Of a stretch of 7,959 nt of DNA, positions 1 to 4,468 are shown piece by piece. Numbering within the stretch: the stretch's first letter is position 1; every line of letters starts with the position of its first letter. The position numbers were made by a program, and so were the translations under genes. The DNA is from Deltaproteobacteria bacterium (lineage in GTDB: Bacteria; Desulfobacterota; GWC2-55-46; DRQE01): the NCBI GenBank assembly GCA_030636245.1, contig DAOVXI010000075.1, positions 1 through 7,959 of the forward strand, read 5' to 3'. The notes under the pieces were generated by a model. It was not told where the DNA came from, did no database searches, and saw only the letters and a list, made by a program, of their open reading frames with translations.

Positions 1-102
1 AAGCTCACATGAACACTTAACCATCTTTGCTTTTGAGTGCTTTTTGGCCTTTGGAGTTGTGCTTAAAAGCTCTTCTCCAGCTATAGCCGGTTTGTTTCCC
101 AT
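1..102 (-). CDS. Partial CDS, unrecognised small Lys-rich protein (N-terminus)
   Basis: An open frame starts with ATG at 102-100 and runs off the left edge (34 codons visible). The product begins MGNKPAIAGEELL, then becomes lysine-rich and ends at the edge with a Cys-Ser-Cys motif. A good ribosome-binding site (GGGAG, eight bases before the ATG) and a plausible promoter further upstream support it as a real gene. It is too short to assign: there is no signal peptide or membrane segment in the visible part. The Cys-x-Cys might begin a metal-binding site, but that is a guess. It is separated from the NIL gene by a hairpin and a promoter, so it is probably a separate transcription unit rather than the sixth gene of the sulfur operon. 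Confidence 0.45.
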   Translation of the reverse strand, partial: MGNKPAIAGEELLSTTPKAKKHSKAKMVKCSCEL

Positions 103-163
103 AAACCTACTCCCAGTGTAACCTAATGAAATAAAAGACTATAATACCTTACTAATGTACTCA

Positions 164-192
164 AGTTTATAATACATAAGTAATTTTGTCAA
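164..192 (-). promoter_or_regulatory. Candidate sigma-70 promoter for the leftmost gene
   Basis: The -35 box is TTGACA (192-187), a perfect match. A 17-base spacer leads to TAAACT (169-164), a 4/6 match to the -10 consensus; an overlapping TATAAA (171-166) has a 15-base spacer. Transcription would start near 157, leaving a leader of about 55 bases before the ATG at 102. The -35 is convincing, the -10 less so. Confidence 0.4.
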
Positions 193-202
193 GAACTTTG
201 AG

Positions 203-234
203 AAAACTTATCCACAGGCCTGCGTCTCCTGTGG
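203..234 (-). terminator. Possible intrinsic terminator after the NIL gene
   Basis: On the minus strand CCACAGG (234-228) and CCTGTGG (218-212) form a perfect 7-bp stem with a 9-base loop. Five bases later comes a short TTTT run (206-203). The T tract is short and offset, so this may be only a weak terminator, but it lies 33 bases after the last stop codon of the sulfur operon and just before a new promoter. Confidence 0.45.
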
Positions 235-266
235 GAAAGGTTTTAAGGCAACGTAAACATTGGATA

Positions 267-503
267 TTATTCTATGATATCCAATTCGATCGGCTCGACC
301 GTTACCCCTTTTTCAAGGAAGTACTGGATGGCCTGCTCTATCTGATCCTCATCACCCTCAAGCTCCAAGGCAACGACCCCTACCTCATCGGAGATCGTGG
401 CCTGACGGATATTGGTCTTGACCTTATAGAGGAATCCCACGTCATAAATAAGGGACTCCTGGATACGGTCCTTCGGGTAATTAAGGTAAACCCTGCGTTT
501 CAC
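267..503 (-). CDS. Stand-alone NIL-domain protein
   Basis: This 78-residue protein is essentially one NIL domain, the small ferredoxin-like fold found at the C-terminus of MetN methionine-transporter ATPases, where it binds methionine. Features seen: an initial beta strand (RRVYLNYP, residues 3-10), the family's name-giving Asn-Ile pair as N31-I32-R33, and the strand/helix/strand pattern ending GVTVEPIEL (66-74). The start is GTG at 503-501, immediately after the stop codon of the carrier gene (zero spacing). Its Shine-Dalgarno GGAGGA lies inside the carrier's last codons, so the two are almost certainly translationally coupled. NIL domains fused to ferredoxins take part in homocysteine formation in some anaerobes, so a role in methionine synthesis or its feedback control fits. 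Whether it senses methionine or helps sulfur transfer is inference. Confidence 0.85.
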   Translation of the reverse strand: MKRRVYLNYPKDRIQESLIYDVGFLYKVKTNIRQATISDEVGVVALELEGDEDQIEQAIQYFLEKGVTVEPIELDIIE

Positions 504-782
504 TTACTTTCCTCCCGCGATAGCCGGAATAATCGAAAGCTCGTCACCGTCACTCAGGGTTGTCTTAAGGTCTTCCTTGAAACGGATGTCCTCGTCATTC
601 AAGTAGAGATTCACGAATTTACGGAGGCTTCCGTTGTCCTCGCATATCCTCTCTTTAAGTCCCGGATGATTTGCCTCAAGGTCCTCTATGACCGCTGCGA
701 CATCAGCGCCGTTCGCCGTAACCTCATCGGCTCCGCCTGTGATCTTTCTTAGTGGTGTTGGTATGCGTACCTTAACTGCCAT
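504..782 (-). CDS. CysO/ThiS/MoaD-like sulfur carrier protein
   Basis: This 92-residue protein has the beta-grasp sulfur-carrier fold. From memory it most resembles mycobacterial CysO: an N-terminal VRIPTPLRKITGG strand-turn (5-17), a dLEANHPGLKERI helix (34-46), FVNLYLNDEDIRF (55-67) and DGDELSIIPAIAGG (78-91). Such carriers are adenylated at the C-terminal Gly-Gly by an E1-like enzyme, converted to a thiocarboxylate, and then donate sulfide to a PLP enzyme. Here one extra residue, Lys92, follows the Gly-Gly, so proteolytic trimming would be needed first. The start at 782 is chosen because GGGAGG sits seven bases upstream; a longer in-frame form from 866 has no family similarity in its first 28 residues. 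It lies between the TusA and NIL genes in a compact operon. Neither an E1-like gene nor a JAMM protease gene is in this window. Confidence 0.9.
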   Translation of the reverse strand: MAVKVRIPTPLRKITGGADEVTANGADVAAVIEDLEANHPGLKERICEDNGSLRKFVNLYLNDEDIRFKEDLKTTLSDGDELSIIPAIAGGK

Positions 783-875
783 GTTAATATCCTCCCTGAC
801 TGGTTTTGTTTTATTTTTTATATACAAACCCCAACCTTTTTCCTGGCTTTGAGGGTTTGTGGCCATCTTGCTTTT

Positions 876-1142
876 TTACTCGGATACTTCTATCTTTATC
901 TTGAAGTGGTCTCCCTCTCGGTTGACCTCGACGATCTTGTGTCCTTCTTCCTTAACGCTTTTAGGAACGTTCTGGATGGGCTCGCCGGTATCTAATAATA
1001 CCTCAAGTACCTGCCCTTTTTCCATACTTTCAAGCTTAAGCTTGGTCTTTACAAAGTTCGTCGGGCACATTACGCCCCGTAGATCAATGCTGTCGTTTGC
1101 TTTTACCTCTGGCTTTACCTCGGGTTTTACTTCGTCTGCCAT
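876..1142 (-). CDS. TusA-family sulfur-transfer protein
   Basis: This 88-residue cytoplasmic protein has the TusA/SirA fold. The characteristic stretch is IDLRGVMCPTNFVKTKL (19-35) with the persulfide-carrying Cys26. The usual C-P-x-P signature reads C-P-T-N, so the second proline is replaced. A second conserved segment is LLDTGEPIQNVPKSV (49-63). TusA proteins pass persulfide sulfur between desulfurases, reductases and acceptors. The N-terminus carries a short VKPEVKPEVK repeat (5-14) before the fold. The gene overlaps the end of the sulfite reductase gene by 16 bases, and its Shine-Dalgarno (GGAGGG) lies in that gene, so the two are co-translated. Its likely job is to relay sulfur between sulfite reduction and the ThiS-like carrier encoded next, but the direction of transfer is inferred only from gene order. 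Confidence 0.88.
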   Translation of the reverse strand: MADEVKPEVKPEVKANDSIDLRGVMCPTNFVKTKLKLESMEKGQVLEVLLDTGEPIQNVPKSVKEEGHKIVEVNREGDHFKIKIEVSE

Positions 1143-2101
1143 ATTATACCCTCCAGATGGTCCGGCACCTCATAGCCTTCAAAGGTACTGCCCATGAATT
1201 TTTTGTAGTCGTCAAGCCCGACGCGAGAAAGTGTTGTGGCAATTCGCTCGCCGCGCTTACCCTTCTCCCTGTACCACTCAATGGTCCTCTCTATTACCTC
1301 CGGTACCTTCTCATCCGGGATGAAGATAGCGACCATGCTTCCGTTCACAGGGTGGCGGCCGTGCTTGCCGCCTATGCGTACGAGATGACCCTTACGCTTC
1401 TCAACCCAAGCTTCTGTCGGGCACGCCCTTATGCAGTCGGCGCAGTAGATGCACTTCTTCTCATCAAAAATGGGCTTACCCGTATCGGGATCGGCGACAA
1501 TAGCGTCTTCCTTACATACCTCGGCGCATATGGTGCAGCCGGTGCAGAGCGGTTCTTTCCACTCGGGTGAGATGACACCCTGGAAGCCAAGGTCCATCTC
1601 ATTGGTCCTGGCACAGTCTATCGGACAGCCGGAGAAACTCATCTTGAACTTATGGTGAGTCGGGTTGCCGAAGTACTTTTCATCAACCATGTTGGCCATG
1701 CCCTGAGTATCGGTAAGACCATTGGGGTTATAGGAACAACCTCCGCATGCTGTCGGGACACGTACTCTGGGCCCGCAGCTCGCGACCTGCCATCCAACAC
1801 CCTTAATCTCCTCGACTATCTTTCCAAAGTCGTTGTAATCGACGTGAAGTATCTCAAGGGACTGACGAAAACTAAAGTGCACCTCGCCTGTCTTGCTGTA
1901 CTTCTTGGCTATCTTGGATATCTCTACAAGCTTGTCCGTCGGCATTGAGCCGCCCGGACAGCGAAGCCTTACGGTAAAGAGATCTTTCTGTTTCTGTTTT
2001 ATGAAGCCGCCGCTCTTAAGGTCGTCAAAGTTTATCTTCTCCGACTCTCCCTCAAGCTCGACTATGACTGACTTTCCTTTATCCTCAACAAAATGGTCCA
2101 T
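1127..2101 (-). CDS. Small siroheme sulfite reductase with ferredoxin insert
   Basis: This 324-residue protein resembles the AsrC / small assimilatory-type sulfite reductase group. An N-terminal ferredoxin-like half (about 30-105) contains VRLRCPGG (44-51) and HFSFRQSLEI (75-84), typical siroheme-contact segments. The nitrite/sulfite reductase signature is intact at SGCPIDC (157-163) followed by ARTNEMDLGF. The other cluster cysteines appear to come from C109, C119 and C122. Two ferredoxin 4Fe-4S motifs are inserted: C186/C189/C192/C196 and C217/C220/C223/C227. It should reduce sulfite to sulfide in the cytoplasm with electrons entering through the ferredoxin domain; no AsrA/AsrB partners are encoded nearby. 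The start at 2101 has AAGGAG 12 bases upstream. The gene is followed by an overlapping TusA gene and preceded by the threonine-synthase-like gene, which places it in a biosynthetic rather than respiratory context. Confidence 0.88.
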   Translation of the reverse strand: MDHFVEDKGKSVIVELEGESEKINFDDLKSGGFIKQKQKDLFTVRLRCPGGSMPTDKLVEISKIAKKYSKTGEVHFSFRQSLEILHVDYNDFGKIVEEIKGVGWQVASCGPRVRVPTACGGCSYNPNGLTDTQGMANMVDEKYFGNPTHHKFKMSFSGCPIDCARTNEMDLGFQGVISPEWKEPLCTGCTICAEVCKEDAIVADPDTGKPIFDEKKCIYCADCIRACPTEAWVEKRKGHLVRIGGKHGRHPVNGSMVAIFIPDEKVPEVIERTIEWYREKGKRGERIATTLSRVGLDDYKKFMGSTFEGYEVPDHLEGIIWQTK

Positions 2102-2151
2102 TTATATATGTTTCTCCTTTATTGTTAATCTAAAACCTGCATCGAAAGTAT

Positions 2152-2181
2152 CTTATATTTTACCAGAAAACACCCTCACAA
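2152..2181 (-). promoter_or_regulatory. Weak candidate internal promoter before the sulfite reductase gene
   Basis: TTGTGA (2181-2176), an 18-base spacer and TATAAG (2157-2152) could give the sulfite reductase gene its own transcript, starting near 2145. The -35 matches only 4/6. It overlaps one arm of the hairpin at 2178-2194. Confidence 0.25.
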
Positions 2182-2194
2182 GCCATGGGCTTGT
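2178..2194 (-). other. Perfect 7-bp hairpin between the threonine-synthase-like and sulfite reductase genes
   Basis: ACAAGCC and GGCTTGT pair perfectly around a 3-base loop, 17 bases after the upstream stop codon. On the coding (minus) strand no T run follows, so it is unlikely to stop transcription completely; it could stabilise or process the mRNA. On the plus strand it is followed by TTTT, but no plus-strand gene is visible that would need it. Confidence 0.4.
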
Positions 2195-2210
2195 TTTAAT
2201 AATGTCTGCT

Positions 2211-3467
2211 CTAGCTCTTGGCTGTTGCGTATGTATCACCCGAGCTTTGAACGAGTGAATCGAAGTCCTTCAGGCTCGCTTCGATAACCGGCGGGCCGTC
2301 AATCTTGCCGTATAGAGCTTCCTGTGTCTTCAGACCATTCCCTGTGATGCAGAGCACAATGGATTCATCTTTGTTTATCCTGCCGCTCTCAAGGAGCTTA
2401 ATGGCAGAGCCGAGCGTTACGCCTCCGGCGGTCTCCGCGAATATGCCTTCGGTCTCGGCAAGCAGCCTCATTGCGCTTATTATCTCATCATCGCTTGCAT
2501 CCTCGCCCCAGCCGCCGCTATTGATCATTGTCTTGGCCGAGTAGTATCCGTCCGCAGGGTTACCGATCGCAAGGCTTTTCGCGATAGTGTCGGGATGAAC
2601 AGGTTTTATCAACTCATGTCCGCCCTTGACAGCGTTAACTATCGGCGAGCAACCTGATGCCTGGGCGCCGAAGACCTTTGTTGGCGTATCCTCGACTAAA
2701 CCGAGCATCTTGAACTCTTTAAAGGACTTGGCTATCTTTGTTATGAGAGAGCCTCCTGCCATTGGTACGACGATGTTCTGCGGCAACTTCCACCCGAGCT
2801 GTTCCGCTATCTCGTGGCCGAAGGATTTGCTTCCCTCGGCGTAGTAAGGACGGATGTTTATGTTCACGAATGCCCAGCCGTACTTGCCGGCTATCTCGCT
2901 GCATAAGCGGTTGACCTCATCGTATGTGCCCTTTATTCCCACGACGTGAGAGCCGTAGACCTGTGTGCCGAGGATCTTTGTCTTCTCAAGGTCACATGGT
3001 ATGAAAACGTAGCTCTCCATGCCGCAGGCGCTGGCGTTGGCCGCGACACTGTTGGCTAAATTACCCGTTGAAGCGCATGAGACTATCTTAAAGCCCATCT
3101 CTCTTGCCCTGCTCATCGCGACAGAGACGACACGGTCCTTGAATGAAAGTGTCGGGAAGTTCACCGCGTCGTTCTTTACGTAGAGCTCTCTTACGCCGAG
3201 CACTTTCGCAAGGTTATCCGCCTTAACGAGTGGGGTAAAGCCGACCTGCATTCCGACCGTTGGCTCACCGTCCAAAGGTAGTAGCTCTTTATAGCGCCAC
3301 ATGTTCGGCTCGCGGCTTTCTATTACCTCTCGTGTTAAGACCTTGCCTATCCCCTCATAGTCGTAATCGACCTCGAGCGGGCCAAAGCAGAACTCGCATA
3401 CGTGAAGTGCTTCCTTGGGATATTCCCTTCCGCACTCCCTGCACTTAAGTGATTTCATGAAACTCAT
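2211..3467 (-). CDS. thrC: Threonine synthase family PLP enzyme (possible O-phosphohomoserine sulfhydrylase)
   Basis: This 418-residue fold-type II PLP enzyme is of the threonine synthase family, which converts O-phosphohomoserine to threonine. An N-terminal zinc ribbon (C9/C12 and C24/C27) is followed by the catalytic part: PLP lysine K110 in TLSFKDR, the STGN loop (133-136), the phosphate-binding AGGS segment (237-240), GIFAETAGG (341-349) and TGNGLK (375-380). Length is normal and there is no frameshift. GGAGGA lies only three bases before the ATG at 3467; Met4 (3458) is an alternative start. Very unusually for this enzyme, it sits behind a SAM-I riboswitch and upstream of sulfite reductase, TusA and sulfur-carrier genes. 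I infer that it may use sulfide from the carrier on O-phosphohomoserine to make homocysteine. A plain threonine synthase remains possible, since similar sequences in cyanobacteria are annotated as such. Confidence 0.93.
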   Translation of the reverse strand: MSFMKSLKCRECGREYPKEALHVCEFCFGPLEVDYDYEGIGKVLTREVIESREPNMWRYKELLPLDGEPTVGMQVGFTPLVKADNLAKVLGVRELYVKNDAVNFPTLSFKDRVVSVAMSRAREMGFKIVSCASTGNLANSVAANASACGMESYVFIPCDLEKTKILGTQVYGSHVVGIKGTYDEVNRLCSEIAGKYGWAFVNINIRPYYAEGSKSFGHEIAEQLGWKLPQNIVVPMAGGSLITKIAKSFKEFKMLGLVEDTPTKVFGAQASGCSPIVNAVKGGHELIKPVHPDTIAKSLAIGNPADGYYSAKTMINSGGWGEDASDDEIISAMRLLAETEGIFAETAGGVTLGSAIKLLESGRINKDESIVLCITGNGLKTQEALYGKIDGPPVIEASLKDFDSLVQSSGDTYATAKS

Positions 3468-3541
3468 ATGTCCTCCAATTTTTGAATGTTTAAGTTTTTA
3501 TTTTGCAATGTATATTAAATAACTATCTGCCCGGAGCCACT

Positions 3542-3573
3542 AAAAAACCCCTTCTTAAAGTGATAAGAAGAGG
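3542..3573 (-). terminator. Riboswitch terminator (expression platform)
   Basis: On the minus strand CCTCTTCTTA (3573-3564) pairs with TAAGAAGGGG (3557-3548) with one G-U pair, and is followed directly by TTTTTT (3547-3542). Its 5' arm repeats the ten bases CTTCTTATCA (3570-3561) found at the 5' strand of the aptamer's P1 helix (3740-3731). The 3' strand of P1, GATAAGAGAGG (3602-3592), can therefore pair with either copy. This is a SAM-off transcriptional switch: SAM stabilises P1 and frees the terminator. Confidence 0.92.
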
Positions 3574-3596
3574 TGCATTTATACGCTATTTCCTCT

Positions 3597-3737
3597 CTTA
3601 TCTTTCAAGGTTTTCGAGCGGGCGGCAATTTTCTTTCTATTCGCCCCATCTACCTTGCTGGAATTAGCACCTGACGCCTTTTTACGGGCCGGTTGCTGTA
3701 GCTTCATCGGGCCAGTCCCTCTGCTACTCATGATAAG
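3597..3737 (-). ncRNA. SAM-I (S-box) riboswitch aptamer
   Basis: The minus strand carries the S-box core in the right order. P1 5' strand CTTATC is at 3737-3732. P2 is GTAGC/GCTAC, enclosing the near-invariant kink-turn and pseudoknot segment GGGACTGGCCCGATGAA (3719-3703). AGCAACC opens P3. The core GGTGCTAATTCC is at 3671-3660, P4 is CAAGGT (3657-3652) with ACCTTG (3611-3606), and the P1 3' strand GATAAG is at 3602-3597. P4 is enlarged by an inner hairpin (GGGCG at 3646-3642 with CGCCC at 3624-3620). S-box aptamers bind S-adenosylmethionine and switch off methionine and cysteine genes. Here the switch lies 130 bases upstream of the threonine-synthase-like gene. A 50-codon basic open frame over the same bases is a by-product and not a gene. 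Confidence 0.96.
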
Positions 3738-3764
3738 AAGTTTATATTCAGTTGTAAGTTATAC

Positions 3765-3793
3765 ATATTACAGGAGTAACTCACACGTGTCAA
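3765..3793 (-). promoter_or_regulatory. Sigma-70 promoter of the SAM-regulated operon
   Basis: A perfect TTGACA -35 (3793-3788) is followed by a 17-base spacer and TAATAT (3770-3765), a 4/6 match to the -10. Transcription should begin near 3758, about 20 bases before the P1 helix of the riboswitch. The -35 overlaps an 8-bp palindrome ACACGTGT (3783-3790) and an inverted repeat CAAGT/ACTTG (3791-3804), which could bind a regulator. Confidence 0.75.
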
Positions 3794-3866
3794 GTGAAAA
3801 CTTGCAAAAGACCTTATAAATCAAGGGTTTTTATGGCTTCGATACAACCAAGGGTACTTTTCTAAC

Positions 3867-3883
3867 GGTGGGCGCGTCCCACC
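3867..3883 (-). other. GC-rich hairpin downstream of the DUF2784 gene
   Basis: GGTGGG and CCCACC pair perfectly around a 5-base loop, 46 bases after the DUF2784 stop codon. There is no T run after it on either strand, so it is at best an mRNA 3'-end stabiliser. Apart from this hairpin and the operon promoter, I see nothing else in 3794-3929. Confidence 0.35.
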
Positions 3884-3929
3884 ATACGAGACTTCAAGCA
3901 ATGGAAGTAAACAAAGGGGTTGAAGGTTA

Positions 3930-4301
3930 TCATGACCGTCTTCTCTTCCACACGGCGCTTTTACTTAGGTAGTACCAGGCATTGATCCCGCAGAGAAGAA
4001 TGGCCAGAACAAGGAGCGATGAGTGGGGAAGGTTCACGTAGATAAGCTCTTCCGCGTAGTGGATAATAAAAGAGCCTGTGTAGGCAAGCGATGGGTCGTG
4101 CCTTAGCTTCGCCCAGAGCTCTATGTGGGTCAGGGGGCAATACCAGCCGAATACATTTAGGACAACTGCGAAGGCGAGCCCGGCTATGTGAAGGATCCTA
4201 ACGACCCTGTTCCTTACCCCCAGGAAGGCGCCGAAGATCAGGAAGATGATCCAGAGAAGGTGCAGCAGCACCGTTATGTCTGCAAGGAGCTTGTAAAGCA
4301 T
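3930..4301 (-). CDS. DUF2784-family small membrane protein
   Basis: This 123-residue integral membrane protein has the pattern of the DUF2784 family, whose function is unknown. Membrane segments are seen at about 8-28, 34-53 and 95-113, with a less hydrophobic helix near 78-89. The family hallmark YCPLTHIE (54-61) follows the second segment. The C-terminus is strongly basic (KRRRS), suggesting it faces the cytoplasm. No good Shine-Dalgarno precedes the ATG at 4301, only a distant GGAAAG. An overlapping out-of-frame ATG lies 22 bases upstream. The gene is preceded by two terminator-like hairpins and followed by the SAM-regulated operon's promoter, so it appears to be a single-gene unit without functional links to either neighbour. 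Confidence 0.8.
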   Translation of the reverse strand: MLYKLLADITVLLHLLWIIFLIFGAFLGVRNRVVRILHIAGLAFAVVLNVFGWYCPLTHIELWAKLRHDPSLAYTGSFIIHYAEELIYVNLPHSSLLVLAILLCGINAWYYLSKSAVWKRRRS

Positions 4302-4323
4302 CTTTTATAACCGATCTTTCCAT

Positions 4324-4360
4324 AAAAAAATAAAGGGAGTAGCGTTCCTTAAGCCCTCCC
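4324..4360 (-). terminator. Second terminator-like hairpin, upstream of the DUF2784 gene
   Basis: On the minus strand GGGAG (4360-4356) pairs with CTCCC (4339-4335), with an inner GC/GC extension, followed by TTTATTTTTTT (4334-4324). It may back up the strong terminator at 4402-4444 or act as an attenuator in the leader of the DUF2784 gene, which starts only 22 bases further on. Confidence 0.5.
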
Positions 4361-4373
4361 CCATGCTTACTTC

Positions 4374-4403
4374 ATTATGTTTCGGTGTGTTCACGTGTAA
4401 CAA
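4374..4403 (-). promoter_or_regulatory. Candidate promoter for the DUF2784 gene
   Basis: TTGTTA (4403-4398), an 18-base spacer and CATAAT (4379-4374, 5/6 match) lie directly after the terminator of the barrel gene. Transcription would start near 4367, just before the hairpin at 4324-4360. The match is moderate. Confidence 0.35.
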
Positions 4404-4444
4404 AAAAACCGCTCATCCTTTGATAAGCCTGGGACGAACGGTTT
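4402..4444 (-). terminator. Strong intrinsic terminator of the fecR/barrel operon
   Basis: A 13-bp stem, AAACCGTTCGTCC (4444-4432) with GGATGAGCGGTTT (4418-4406) including two G-U pairs, is followed by further T residues to 4402. It lies 25 bases after the stop codon of the outer-membrane protein gene. Confidence 0.9.
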
Positions 4445-4468
4445 CTTTAATAATATAGCAATGGAAGC

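Noticed and set aside
186..752. Long plus-strand open frame opposite the NIL and carrier genes
   Set aside because: It is antisense to two well-recognised proteins and has no family features of its own.
783..866. 28-residue N-terminal extension of the sulfur carrier
   Set aside because: It has no similarity to the carrier fold, and ATG 782 has a strong ribosome-binding site.
3579..3731. A 50-codon open frame for a basic protein between promoter and terminator
   Set aside because: The same bases match the SAM-I riboswitch core almost exactly, and there is no Shine-Dalgarno before its first ATG. The open frame is incidental.
3783..4398. CACGTG motif near both the operon promoter and the DUF2784 promoter, as a shared operator
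   Set aside because: A 6-base palindrome is expected about twice in 8 kb by chance, and the surrounding bases differ.
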